NCBI RefSeq assembly: GCF_028816475.1
Contig: NZ_CP118247.1
Span: forward strand, 186,001-250,000
Direction: 5' to 3'
DNA from: Devosia rhodophyticola
GTDB lineage: Bacteria; Pseudomonadota; Alphaproteobacteria; Rhizobiales; Devosiaceae
Length of the DNA stretch: 64,000 bases
The notes below the pieces were generated by a model. That model was not told where the DNA came from. It saw only the letters and a list, made by a program, of their open reading frames with translations, and did no database searches. A program made the position numbers and the translations under genes. Shown in pieces: positions 55,942 through 64,000 of this stretch. Position 1 is the stretch's first letter; every line of letters begins with the position of its first letter.

Positions 55942-56613
55942 TCAGCTCTTTTTTGACAGTTTCTTTGCCTGCGCAATCCAGCTTTCACGGGTGACCCGCC
56001 CTTTGAAGCTCAAATGTGTGTCCATCCAGTCGGCATTTGCCTTGGTCCATCCTGCAATTTGATCGAAATGAAATACGCCGAGCTCATTAAGCGTTGATTC
56101 AATTTTCGGACCGATCCCCTTGATTTGCTTGAGATCGTCCTTGCCGGGTGGGCGCGGTGTCGCGAGCGCGGCAGGTTTTGGATCGGCCGGTTTGCGAGGG
56201 CGTGCAGGCTTGGTGGAAGTCGCCCTGGATTTGGACTTGCGAACTGGTTTGGGCTTGGGTTTCGGTGGCTCTGCGGCTGTTGTAGGAGTTGGATCTTCTG
56301 CAGCGACCGCAGGGCGAATATCGGGTTCGGCCTTCGGGACGGGCTCAGGTTCGGGCGGTGAACTCATGGCCAGTCTGACGGCTGGGTTGATCGGGCGCGC
56401 GCGCGGCGGCGGCGCCTGCTCTACTGGCTTGGGGACTTGCGGTGGTTGGACTTTAGGTACTTCGATCGGGATGGGCGCACTCTTTTCGCTGTCTTGATTC
56501 TGATGCGACGATCGCAGCGTGGCTTTGCGCATGGCGTAGCCAATAAGGCAGCCAAGCAGATAGGCGATCAACAAGAGCAGCGCGGTTTCGCCGAGATAGG
56601 CCAGATTGAACAT
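55942..56613 (-). CDS. Membrane-tethered helix-hairpin-helix protein
   Basis: A 223-residue protein with one N-terminal membrane helix (ETALLLLIAYLLGCLIGYAM) followed by basic residues, so the rest should be cytoplasmic. A proline-, lysine- and glutamate-rich disordered stretch of about 120 residues follows. The last 60 residues are a helix-hairpin-helix unit (LKQIKGIGPKIESTLNELGVFHFDQIAGW ... WIAQAKKL), like those at the ends of some NuoE and L21 proteins. Such a module can bind nucleic acid or protein. It is the last gene of a three-gene unit with a 36-residue membrane peptide and a repeat-OmpA protein. Role unknown. Confidence 0.75.
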   Translation of the reverse strand: MFNLAYLGETALLLLIAYLLGCLIGYAMRKATLRSSHQNQDSEKSAPIPIEVPKVQPPQVPKPVEQAPPPRARPINPAVRLAMSSPPEPEPVPKAEPDIRPAVAAEDPTPTTAAEPPKPKPKPVRKSKSRATSTKPARPRKPADPKPAALATPRPPGKDDLKQIKGIGPKIESTLNELGVFHFDQIAGWTKANADWMDTHLSFKGRVTRESWIAQAKKLSKKS

Positions 56614-56625
56614 TTGAATTTCTGC

Positions 56626-56736
56626 TTACACGTGAGATTTGCCGCTGCGCCAGCCAACGACAAGTCCGATGATGGCCGCAATGGCCAGAAAAGGCCACAG
56701 ATGCAGGGCCAGATAGAGCAATGCGCTAAAGTTCAC
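56626..56736 (-). CDS. 36-residue membrane peptide between OmpA and HhH genes
   Basis: A GTG (56736, or 56739 one codon earlier) starts 36 codons ending in TAA. The product is one hydrophobic helix (LLYLALHLWPFLAIAAIIGLVVGW) and a basic C-terminus RSGKSHV, so the end should be cytoplasmic. It lies ten bases past the OmpA stop and 12 bases before the HhH gene, on the same strand, so it probably is translated in the same mRNA. The ribosome site is weak. Too short for ordinary gene callers. Confidence 0.5.
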   Translation of the reverse strand: MNFSALLYLALHLWPFLAIAAIIGLVVGWRSGKSHV

Positions 56737-56748
56737 CACATCACCCGA

Positions 56749-59700
56749 TCAATAGTGCTGATCAAGAATTGTCACGCCAATGCGTCGATTTTGCCGCCGC
56801 CCGGCTGCAGTATCATTGCTGGCAATTGGCTGGCTTTCGCCGAATCCGACAGCATAGAGCCGTGCAGCGAGGATATTGCGCTCGACCAAGGCATTCACGA
56901 CGGCCTCTGCCCGAGCGACAGACAGAGCAAGATTGAGCGATGCGTCACCCTCATCGTCGGTATGACCTTCAATTTGCACAATCGTATCGGGACACATGGC
57001 CAAATCGGTCGCTAAAATATCGAGTGCGGCCTTGGAATTATTCGATATCAGCGCGGCGCCGGATTGGAACAGGATTGTTTCCTTGGTGGAAAAATCAGCA
57101 ACTGTAGCGCGGCAATTGTCGAGGGCGGTTGGCGCGGAAATGTTCACGCTCCAGTCAGCTGCGTTTGGCAACGCCGCCAAACTTGCGGCTATTCCATCTG
57201 CCTTTGCCTGATCCGAGGCCTTTCCTGAAAGCGACCAGGTTCCGTCCTTGAACGCCAACGTGCCCGGAGACAGCGTCATCAAATTGCGCAGGCCCGCTTC
57301 GGCAGAAGCGATGAACGTGCCCGGCGCCATGGCGGCAATATCAATATTTTGGGTTGAAGCCGCTAAAATGACACCGAAATAGCTTCGCGCGGCCGACGTG
57401 GGAACGCTGCCCGTCAAGCTGGTTTGGCCATCTGCATCGCGACTGGCAGCAAAAGCATAAGTCGGATCAACCGCAGGGATTTCGGGCTCGGCGGCAACTT
57501 CGGGTGCGGCGTCAGGTTCAGCGGCTTGTGGGGCAGCGGGTTCAGCTGCCTCAACGACTGGTTTGGGCGGCGCTTCATCGGGAGGAGCGACTTCCTGAAT
57601 TACTGTATTATCGCGGGACCATTCGGCGGCAGGTGTAGCAGCAGCTGCCAAGTCAGTGTCGATGCCCTCCCTGCCCGTTTCGGTTGTCTCGCCACTAATG
57701 GACCAGACGCTTCCATCGTAGGCGACAATGCCGCTATTCAGATTGCCCAGTACATCAAGAGCGGCCAATGTGTCGTCGCCAAAGTGATCGGGCGCATTGG
57801 GTTCAATGCTCAATTCGTTCTGAACGTCGTCCCCTGCGCGAACGGCAAGGAAGCGTTTGAGGCTGTCAGTTGGCACCGAACCAGCCAGCTTGACCGTTCC
57901 GTCAGCGTCGCGACTAACCGACCATACGTAAGGTTTTGCGGGCGCCGGTGGAGCGGCAGGCTCACGAATGTCCACCGTCCAAGCCGCGATTTCGACCTGA
58001 TTGGCAAGTGCGGTGAGCAAGTCGGGTGTTGTTGACGCGTTGGCATCGCCGGACAGTGTCCAACGCGCCCCATCGAACCGCAGCGCACCAGTTTCGAGCT
58101 GCATCAATGCATCAAGTCCAGCGGCGGCGCTCGATGCAAAACCGTCGGGCGCACCTTTCGAAATGGATGAAGAATCAACGCTCTGATCGCCGGACTTCAT
58201 ATCCAGATTCCGCTTCAGGTCTGCGGTCGGCACATTGCCGGTAATGGCAACATAGCCGTCGGCGGCACGGACCGCGGACCAGATATAGGGCGTAACTGCA
58301 ACCGGTTCCGGTCCCGATATCGACAATGACCAGCCACTACTCTCCAACCCCTGTGCGGCAAAAGCTGTTTGCAGCGTCGCCTTTTCAGCGTCGCTGGCAA
58401 CCTGTCCGGAAAGCGTCCAATTGCTGCCATCGAAACTGACCGCGCCAGACCCAACCTCGTTGAGCAGATTGAGCCCAGTTAGTGCCGAAGAAACGAATTC
58501 TTCCGGTGCGCCAGACGCGAGTTCGGTCTTGTCGGTGCCTTTGGCCGTCATGGCAGCCAAAATCCGGGACTGGGATTTTTCGTCGGGGGAATAGCCTGAT
58601 AGATTGATCGTTCCCGAGGGTATTTTGGTTGCGGCCCAAATGAACGGTTCAGCAGTTGGGGCGGAAAAACTGATGTTGGCGAAGCCAAAACCTTGGGGTG
58701 CGCCATTTTTCTGCAGGTTTAACAATGCCTTGTAGTTGGCAGACGTATCTGTTGTTCCCTCCAGGCTTAAAGCGCCGCCACGTAGCTCAAAGCTGCCGGT
58801 CGACATTTTCTGAAGTGCGGCTATCCCAAAATCGAGGGCTGACTGGAAATATTGTGGTGCGTTGCGGCCCAGCGAAACGCGGCTGACGTCGGCCTCTGGC
58901 AATTTCGCCAAGCGGTCGCGCGTCGCCTCGTCGGGCGCGTAACCTTCAAAACGGATTTGCCCGCTGGCGCTAAGGGTTGCGGATAGCTGATAGTTGGTAA
59001 CATTGGGTGGCTCGAGCACAACGATTGTCCCGCTGGGCTTGAGCTCTTCGGTGACGATCTCGGCTGTTTTTATATCGGGCGGCGCACCGGTCAGCGTCCG
59101 ATGACCGTCTATGATAGTGGTTGTTCCGTGATCAAGGCGGACCAAATTTTTCAATAGAATCCGGGTGTTACCGTCAAAGTCTGCCGGTGCACCTGATGCA
59201 AGCGAGAGGCCAGTTGCCACGGGATAACCCGAACTATCCGCTGTACGGAAGCGCTCAACCAAGGCTTCATCGGGCGCGTAACCGCTGATGGCGATTTTCT
59301 TACCGTCGAATTTGGCGGACCATTCGTAGGGCGCGGCGAGCGGTGGCGCAATGGTGACGTCACCCAAGGCTATGCCCGACGGGGTGTCGCGTTCGAGCGA
59401 ACCGAGAAGTTCGCCATAGGCGCGCTCGGATTTGGCGCGTCCCGACAGACGAAGTGTCAGATCAGAGAGTTCGGCCTTACCCTCGTCGAGATAGTTCAGC
59501 TTTTGCAGGGCGAAATTGACGCCTGACTGCCATTTGTCGCGTTGGGGCGCGCCGGATCGAACGGCGAGCAGATTGCTGGATGGATTAGCGCTGGCGACAA
59601 GTTCATCTCGGGCAGCGAGGTTGGGTACACCGCCGGTCAACGTCAGCGCGCCAGCGTCAAGTGAGGCAGAAATGGTGAAGGGTTTTGCGAGCGGGGCTAT

Positions 59701-59979
59701 AGCAATGTCGGTGCTGACGCTGCGAATGCCAAAGAGATCGGCGACACGCGACCGGGCTGCATTTGCGTTCAACTCATCGGTTGTCGTGCCGACCAGAATG
59801 GCATCCTGCCCCCTCACCTCAATCTCTGCCCAATTATAACCATTGGCAGAAAGGTCGGCGGTAGCACGGGTTTGCAGATCAGTCGCCACACTGCCTTCGG
59901 TCGCGAGCGTCGACAAAGCGGTACCACCCAGAATCACCACCACACCTGGGACGATCCATCGAGCAAAGGTCTTGAGCAT
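56749..59979 (-). CDS. Large OmpA-domain protein with tandem BON-like repeats
   Basis: A 1076-residue envelope protein. A basic N-terminus and hydrophobic segment (residues 8-27) export it, with or without cleavage. About seven similar units follow (residues 100-900), each opening with a pattern like KPYVWSVSRDADGTVKLAGSVP and followed by a half-unit like LNSGIVAYDGSVWSISG. An acidic, alanine-proline linker (about residues 820-870) separates two units. The C-terminal OmpA domain (about 960-1076) has IVQIEGHTDDEGDASLNLALSVARAEAVV and the DNRRIGV-type end (RRQNRRIGV), which binds peptidoglycan. BON modules are thought to bind phospholipid or membranes, so it may link inner membrane, wall and outer membrane. 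Confidence 0.88.
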   Translation of the reverse strand: MLKTFARWIVPGVVVILGGTALSTLATEGSVATDLQTRATADLSANGYNWAEIEVRGQDAILVGTTTDELNANAARSRVADLFGIRSVSTDIAIAPLAKPFTISASLDAGALTLTGGVPNLAARDELVASANPSSNLLAVRSGAPQRDKWQSGVNFALQKLNYLDEGKAELSDLTLRLSGRAKSERAYGELLGSLERDTPSGIALGDVTIAPPLAAPYEWSAKFDGKKIAISGYAPDEALVERFRTADSSGYPVATGLSLASGAPADFDGNTRILLKNLVRLDHGTTTIIDGHRTLTGAPPDIKTAEIVTEELKPSGTIVVLEPPNVTNYQLSATLSASGQIRFEGYAPDEATRDRLAKLPEADVSRVSLGRNAPQYFQSALDFGIAALQKMSTGSFELRGGALSLEGTTDTSANYKALLNLQKNGAPQGFGFANISFSAPTAEPFIWAATKIPSGTINLSGYSPDEKSQSRILAAMTAKGTDKTELASGAPEEFVSSALTGLNLLNEVGSGAVSFDGSNWTLSGQVASDAEKATLQTAFAAQGLESSGWSLSISGPEPVAVTPYIWSAVRAADGYVAITGNVPTADLKRNLDMKSGDQSVDSSSISKGAPDGFASSAAAGLDALMQLETGALRFDGARWTLSGDANASTTPDLLTALANQVEIAAWTVDIREPAAPPAPAKPYVWSVSRDADGTVKLAGSVPTDSLKRFLAVRAGDDVQNELSIEPNAPDHFGDDTLAALDVLGNLNSGIVAYDGSVWSISGETTETGREGIDTDLAAAATPAAEWSRDNTVIQEVAPPDEAPPKPVVEAAEPAAPQAAEPDAAPEVAAEPEIPAVDPTYAFAASRDADGQTSLTGSVPTSAARSYFGVILAASTQNIDIAAMAPGTFIASAEAGLRNLMTLSPGTLAFKDGTWSLSGKASDQAKADGIAASLAALPNAADWSVNISAPTALDNCRATVADFSTKETILFQSGAALISNNSKAALDILATDLAMCPDTIVQIEGHTDDEGDASLNLALSVARAEAVVNALVERNILAARLYAVGFGESQPIASNDTAAGRRQNRRIGVTILDQHY

Positions 59980-60124
59980 CTGAAATCCGAACAGCTAACC
60001 GCAACGGTGCTAGGCTAATGCATTTCACCGGCAAATTAAATCAAAATTCCAGACATAACATATTGATATATATGGATTAATTTGCTGGATTTTCGCCGGA
60101 ATTGCATAGGGTCGAATTTTTAAG

Positions 60125-60139
60125 AGAATCAATGATTCT
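60125..60139. promoter_or_regulatory. Palindrome AGAATCA-A-TGATTCT upstream of the OmpA gene
   Basis: Perfect seven-base arms around a single A, about 150 bases before the OmpA start and just after the porin terminator. The centre of an AT-rich region. It resembles part of the repeat at 33999-34020 (shared TGATTCTG) but less clearly than the LacI sites match. Factor unknown. Confidence 0.3.
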
Positions 60140-60154
60140 GGCAATCGGCCGCAC

Positions 60155-60188
60155 AAAAAAGAAAGGCCCGGCTTGCGCCGGGCCTTTC
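60155..60188 (-). terminator. Rho-independent terminator of the porin gene
   Basis: Stem GAAAGGCCCGGC / GCCGGGCCTTTC with a four-base loop; on the minus strand it is followed by TTTTTTGTGC. It is 20 bases after the porin stop. Confidence 0.9.
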
Positions 60189-60210
60189 AATTCGCCGAAG
60201 CGAGTTAGGC

Positions 60211-61656
60211 TTATTCGAAGGACTTTGCAGCCTTGAAGGTAACCTTGTAAGCGCCGTTCTGGTGCGCTTCGCCCTTGAGGGACGAAGTGAAACCACCACC
60301 TGGAGCCCAAGCCAGCTGAGCCGAACCGTAGAAGTCGGTCTGGCTGGTGTTGGACAACGTAGTAGGAGCTGGCAGAACTGGAGCAGCATTGGTGCCATAG
60401 ACGCCAACTTCACCGGTAACCGTGATGGTTTCCGTAACAGCTGCAACCAACTGGGCAGCAATCTGGTAACCGTCAGGACCCATGTTGTCGTTATAGTAGC
60501 GACCACCAAGGTTGATCTTGACGCCGTCGGTAACAGTTGCGCCAACCGAACCACCGAAGCCGTAATCGGTGCCGATATCAACACCACCGACGGAACCGCC
60601 AGTGAATTCGCCCGACAGAGCGATGGTGAACATGTCGAACGTGCCCTGAGCGGACAGCAGACCGTTCCAGTACGTCTGGTCGGCTGGGTTGTTGTGGCTA
60701 GCAGCAAATGCGCCGCGAAGCTTGAACGCATCGAACGTGCCGGTGAAACCAGCATGCATTGCGTAATCTTCGATGTTGCCATCAAGCACGCCACCGGCGA
60801 GCGCGGTCAAGTGAGCCGAAATGCTTTCGCCAGCATAGGACACAACACCAACAAGGGTACCGGCATCCGTGATCGTACCGTCGTCGAGATTTTCAAGACC
60901 CAATCCGACCTTCACGCCGTTGCCGACATCGGAAACGATCTGAATGGAGATCTCGCCTTCCTGAGGCTTGTCCTTCTTGAACATAACGCCCGTGTCAGCT
61001 TCTTCCGAGTTGAAGAGGCCGAGGAAGTTGAATGGCTCGTCGTCGCCGAAGTTAGCGATCGAAGATTTTTTACCAGCCATGATGACGGTCGAGTCGCCAA
61101 CCTGAACGTAAGCTTCGTCGACTTTCCAAAGGCCCTTGTCGGTGTTAATGCCCTTGTTCACAGCAGCAGCACCCGAGCCAGTGTCGTCGTCGGAAGTGAA
61201 TTCGACTTCGTTGCGAACGCGGGTTTCGGTAATGGACTTGAGCTTGATGACTGCCTTGGCAGCACCGAAGTCGCTGTCAGCAGTGCCAACAAACTTCAAC
61301 CACGCTTCAAGCTGCGATTCCCAATCGTTATCACCAGTAGAGGGATAATTGTATCCATCAGCATTATAAGTACCAGCGTCGGCAGCGTCGGCGCCTTCAA
61401 GCGAGCCACCGGCAAACGGATCGTCGGCGGAAACGGTGGTTACGCCATACTTGCCCTTGTAGTCGCCCCAGTTGAATTCATACGAAACGCCGCCAGAGAT
61501 CTGCAGGCAGTTGGTTTCGGAAGAAATCGTCAGGCCGGAAAGACCGAGTGCGTCACAGACGTCGAGCGAGGTGAGGACACCCAAATCGGCAGCATAACCT
61601 GCAGTCGAGAGACCGACAGCAGCGACAGAACCGAGAATAAGGCTCTTGAGTTTCAT
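60211..61656 (-). CDS. Porin, major outer-membrane protein type
   Basis: A 481-residue protein. A signal peptide ends near GYAADLG. The mature chain is a succession of alternating polar-hydrophobic strands rich in Gly, Asp and Thr (for example AYVQVGDSTVIMAGKKSS, GGVSYEFNWGDYKGKYGVTTV). It ends with strands before a terminal FE, fitting a trimeric alphaproteobacterial porin. Two early cysteines (LDVCDAL and ETNCLQ) could form a disulphide, as in rhizobial porins. The ATG at 61656 follows TTGGAGG. A strong terminator and long leader suggest a highly expressed single-gene unit. Confidence 0.9.
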   Translation of the reverse strand: MKLKSLILGSVAAVGLSTAGYAADLGVLTSLDVCDALGLSGLTISSETNCLQISGGVSYEFNWGDYKGKYGVTTVSADDPFAGGSLEGADAADAGTYNADGYNYPSTGDNDWESQLEAWLKFVGTADSDFGAAKAVIKLKSITETRVRNEVEFTSDDDTGSGAAAVNKGINTDKGLWKVDEAYVQVGDSTVIMAGKKSSIANFGDDEPFNFLGLFNSEEADTGVMFKKDKPQEGEISIQIVSDVGNGVKVGLGLENLDDGTITDAGTLVGVVSYAGESISAHLTALAGGVLDGNIEDYAMHAGFTGTFDAFKLRGAFAASHNNPADQTYWNGLLSAQGTFDMFTIALSGEFTGGSVGGVDIGTDYGFGGSVGATVTDGVKINLGGRYYNDNMGPDGYQIAAQLVAAVTETITVTGEVGVYGTNAAPVLPAPTTLSNTSQTDFYGSAQLAWAPGGGFTSSLKGEAHQNGAYKVTFKAAKSFE

Positions 61657-62080
61657 TATTGACCTCCAAAGTCAGTCATATTTGATACCGGGTTGTCCGG
61701 TGGTTTGTCGAAACGCGACCACACTTATATTAACGTGGTGCAGTGTGTTGCCGTCGCGCTGCGACCGACAAACGATCCCATGCATGGATTCGCAAGACCC
61801 ACTGTACGCATGCCGGACGCGTACGCAATCACGCAAAGGTGGTTTTGGGGGTTACCCACGTTGGTTGCCCATAGGTTGTTGCAGATTCAACACACAATCG
61901 GAAAGGTGCTGTTAACCGGCGTCAATGAACCGTTAAAAATTCAGGGTTTCCGGGCATTTTGACAAGGGGCGTGCTGATTGTCGGTTTCTGGAAGGCGGGC
62001 GATCTGGTCGATTTCGGCCTGACGCGACTTGTCTCGCGGCAAGGCAAGGGCGATTAGTGGGGCATGCAGGGAGAGCAAAC
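61657..62080. other. Intergenic region between porin and SDR
   Basis: A 424-base region with no convincing gene. On the minus strand a TAATAT-like -10 around 61725-61735 could serve the porin. The plus-strand open frames start late and do not look like protein. The SDR at 62081 has its own ribosome site. Nothing else recognised. Confidence 0.6.
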
Positions 62081-62821
62081 ATGTCAGATAGCAAGGTAAT
62101 CCTGATCACCGGCGGCAGTTCGGGAATCGGGCGGGCGGCGGCCATGGGGTTTGCGGAAGCGGGGTACCGTGTGGCGATCTGCGGGCGCAGGATGGGGGCC
62201 CTGCAGGACGTCAGCAGCGCCTCAGGGGCGCAAGCGTTTGCCTGTGATGTTACTGATCCCGACGATGTGACGCGACTGCTGGGATCGGTCGAGAGTGCGT
62301 TTGGCCGGATTGACGTGCTGTTCAACAATGCGGGGCAAGCGGCGCCGGCAGTGAATTTTGGTGACCAGGACGTTAGCAAGTGGCGCTCGATGATCGACAC
62401 CAACCTTAATGGTGCATTTTACGTGGCGCGCGAGGCATTCCGGTTGATGCGTGCACAAAGCCCGCAGGGCGGGCGCATCATCAACAATGGCTCCATATCA
62501 GCCACGATGCCGCGACCGGGTGCGGCGCCCTACTCCGCCTCCAAGAGCGCTATTTCCGGCCTCACGCGCTCGATTTCGCTGGATGGACGGCAGTTCGGGA
62601 TTGCCTGCGGACAGATTGATATTGGCAATACCGCTACGGAAATGACGGGCGAAATGAGTGGTGGCGTGTTGCAGGCTGACGGCAGCATTGCGCCTGAACC
62701 GACATTCAGCGTGGCCCATGTGGTAGATGCCCTGCTGTATATGGCGGGGCTGCCGCTGGAGGCCAATGTGCAATTCATGACGGTTATGGCAACGAAAATG
62801 CCGTACATCGGCCGTGGGTGA
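62081..62821 (+). CDS. SDR family oxidoreductase
   Basis: A 246-residue short-chain dehydrogenase. ILITGGSSGIGRAAAMGF at the N-terminus, LFNNAGQAAPAVNF, INNGSISATMPRPGAAPYSASKSAISGLTRSI with catalytic Ser, Tyr and Lys, then CGQIDIGNTATEM. It probably uses NADP(H) (the segment ICGRRMGAL with basic residues after the second strand). Substrate unknown. GGGAGA upstream of the ATG at 62081 decides the start against an earlier frame opening. Confidence 0.9.
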   Translation: MSDSKVILITGGSSGIGRAAAMGFAEAGYRVAICGRRMGALQDVSSASGAQAFACDVTDPDDVTRLLGSVESAFGRIDVLFNNAGQAAPAVNFGDQDVSKWRSMIDTNLNGAFYVAREAFRLMRAQSPQGGRIINNGSISATMPRPGAAPYSASKSAISGLTRSISLDGRQFGIACGQIDIGNTATEMTGEMSGGVLQADGSIAPEPTFSVAHVVDALLYMAGLPLEANVQFMTVMATKMPYIGRG

Positions 62822-62985
62822 TCTGTTGACGTCGGGTTAGCGTTGAGCTTCCCATTTTGTCACGCATCGACCAGTCGGAGCGCCCCCAGCCCAGCAAAAA
62901 ACGCATGCCTCTTTTGCAATCATGTCTCTGCTCATTTGGTGGGCGATACGCATATAAAGTGTGCAACACCTGAAGGGGATCTGAC

Positions 62986-63123
62986 ATGACCATTGCAAAG
63001 AAAATCGCTTCCTACGTCGCACAGCGCCGCGCCATCCGTGAACTCAGCGCCATGGACAAGCACCAGTTGAATGACCTCGGCATCACCCGCGCCGACATTC
63101 CCAAGGCAGTACGCGGCTTCTGA
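62986..63123 (+). CDS. DUF1127 small protein
   Basis: A 45-residue protein beginning MTIAKKIASYVAQRRAIREL. The ending LSAMDKHQLNDLGITRADIPKAVRGF is the diagnostic DUF1127 (YjiS-like) pattern. AAGGGGA lies seven bases before the ATG. In alphaproteobacteria such arginine-rich proteins bind RNA in some cases and affect phosphate or stress metabolism. A lone gene; its partner is not visible. Confidence 0.85.
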   Translation: MTIAKKIASYVAQRRAIRELSAMDKHQLNDLGITRADIPKAVRGF

Positions 63124-63211
63124 TAACACGTCCCCGGCCAGCGGGGATAAATCGAGACGAGATGACAGCCGGTGCCCTGCGTGCCGGCTTTGTCGATTCT
63201 GGGGCTCAGAA

Positions 63212-63982
63212 TTATCCGCGTGTCGAAGTCGCTCGGAAGTTCTGGTGCATCAATTGATGATAGAGCAGCTGAGTTTCAGCGTTGGGCGCCACGCCCAACT
63301 CGGATGCGAGCAGATTTCTGAGATTTGTATAAAGATTGTGCAGGCGGTCAAGATGGTGCTGCTCGGCTGCATCGCGCATCAGAAACTGGCAGGCCTCTTC
63401 ATGGTAGGGGTCGATGCTCAACAGGCGGGCGGCGCATTTGCTGCGATCTGTGCGCGACACATTATCGGCGGCGATCACCTTTGCCAGTGACTCACTGAAC
63501 ACCATGTGGAAGTAGTGACGGTGTCCGGCGACCCAATCCTCCATCTCCTCACTCGCGACTTCCATACCCTCAAGCAGATCGCCACCATACAGATCGCAGA
63601 GAGACGCGGGATCTATGTCTTTTTGTTCCTCGGCAATGTTTTGAAAATCCATGAGATCGCAACGAAGGTCGCTGTCACGCTTGAGATGCAGCGATACCGG
63701 ACCAACCTCGAGTACCTCGAAGTCGTTCTGATTCTGCAGATTTCGGATCCGGACGAGTGCCTGGCGCAAATTGGCTGCCGCCTTGGCCTCTCCACGCTCC
63801 CCCCAGATCAGCGAGTGAATACGGCGCCTGTTGACACTACCGTGCTTTCCTCCAGCCAAAATGAGATAGGCGACAATGCGAAAGAAATTTGCAGGCACAC
63901 TATCAATAGGGCGACCATCAACTGCGAGCGAACATTCTCCCAGCAGGGTCAACTCAACAATTTTGGATCGACGCTCCCCCAT
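63212..63982 (-). CDS. BTAD-domain transcriptional regulator (SARP-like), start near the window edge
   Basis: A 256-residue protein. An N-terminal winged-helix unit of the OmpR/SARP type (about 5-100: VELTLLGECSLAVDGRPI, VNRRRIHSLIWGERGEAKAAANLRQALVRIRNL) is followed by a bacterial transcriptional activation (BTAD) helical domain (130-256: LCDLYGGDLLEGMEVASEEMEDWVAGHRHYF, LLSIDPYHEEACQFLMRDAAEQHHLDRLHNLYTNLRNLLASELGVAPNAETQLLYHQL). No ATPase domain follows. The ATG at 63982 has GGAG at good spacing; a GTG at 63994 is in frame, and the frame stays open to the window end. Target unknown. Confidence 0.85.
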   Translation of the reverse strand: MGERRSKIVELTLLGECSLAVDGRPIDSVPANFFRIVAYLILAGGKHGSVNRRRIHSLIWGERGEAKAAANLRQALVRIRNLQNQNDFEVLEVGPVSLHLKRDSDLRCDLMDFQNIAEEQKDIDPASLCDLYGGDLLEGMEVASEEMEDWVAGHRHYFHMVFSESLAKVIAADNVSRTDRSKCAARLLSIDPYHEEACQFLMRDAAEQHHLDRLHNLYTNLRNLLASELGVAPNAETQLLYHQLMHQNFRATSTRG

Positions 63983-64000
63983 ATCTGACTCCACGCCTAC

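Noticed and set aside
60262..61662. A 466-codon open frame on the plus strand covering the whole porin gene
   Set aside because: It runs exactly antisense to a convincing porin with signal peptide and ribosome site. The open antisense frame is explained by the codon bias of the porin; its translation has no fold-like pattern.
1..64000. tRNA, rRNA, CRISPR, insertion sequence, prophage or attachment site
   Set aside because: No T-loop/acceptor pattern, spaced repeats, transposase or integrase features were seen while reading both strands.

Overview
The window comes from the chromosome of a moderately GC-rich alphaproteobacterium of the order Hyphomicrobiales (Rhizobiales), probably near Devosia/Devosiaceae. 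This is inferred from gene order (bamE / ubiquinol-cytochrome c chaperone-DUF177-plsX-fabH-ihfA-merR; glyA-nrdR-ribD-ribE ... ribH-nusB; rpoZ-rel-pyrE-acpS-lepB-rnc-era-recO; an L,D-transpeptidase beside LdtR and a DUF6163-like protein) and from protein features such as a HemB without the zinc-site cysteines. I found no rRNA, tRNA, CRISPR array, insertion sequence or phage gene.

1-9.0 kb, sugar-uptake island. The start of a gene running off the left edge, a family 3 glycoside hydrolase that has lost its catalytic core, an SDR dehydrogenase, an oligopeptide-type ABC importer (solute-binding protein, permease, permease-ATPase fusion, ATPase) and a LacI regulator. Related GAAAACG-type sites lie upstream of three transcription units, so the LacI protein probably controls the island. 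9.3-14.6 kb: a CHASE2 adenylate cyclase translationally coupled to an AraC regulator, divergent from a Gfo/Idh-aldo/keto reductase fusion gene that carries a one-base frameshift in a G run.

14.8-22 kb: a cysteine-containing exported protein, a lipoprotein L,D-transpeptidase, an FMN riboswitch controlling a RibN-type riboflavin importer, an AEC transporter, and glpD-glpK for glycerol use. 21.7-26.5 kb: fatty acid/phospholipid genes with IHF alpha, divergent from bamE. 26.6-33.9 kb: riboflavin synthesis, nusB, nrdR and glyA, interrupted by an SDR and a PQQ-type sugar dehydrogenase, with an unlisted 42-residue ORF upstream of glyA. 34.1-36.8 kb: L,D-transpeptidase, ldtR and a membrane protein. 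36.8-40.6 kb: hemB, an RDD protein, bpt, a membrane-anchored EEP hydrolase and a Dabb protein.

40.6-52.6 kb is a long housekeeping run on the minus strand (parC, recO, DUF1232, era, rnc, lepB, acpS, pyrE, rel, rpoZ, then smpB and dapA), where several neighbours overlap by four bases. A NYN-domain gene on the plus strand appears frameshifted at a T run. 52.9-64 kb is envelope-related: a soluble lytic transglycosylase, an alpha/beta-hydrolase fold protein lacking its catalytic residues, a three-gene unit (giant repeat-OmpA protein, 36-residue membrane peptide, membrane-tethered helix-hairpin-helix protein), a major porin, an SDR, a DUF1127 small protein and a BTAD regulator at the right edge.

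The best candidates for undescribed biology are the repeat-OmpA/micropeptide/HhH unit, the apparently dead hydrolase, the small ORF upstream of glyA, and the LacI regulon with its decayed glucosidase. Two single-base homopolymer frameshifts should be checked as possible sequencing errors before being read as biology.
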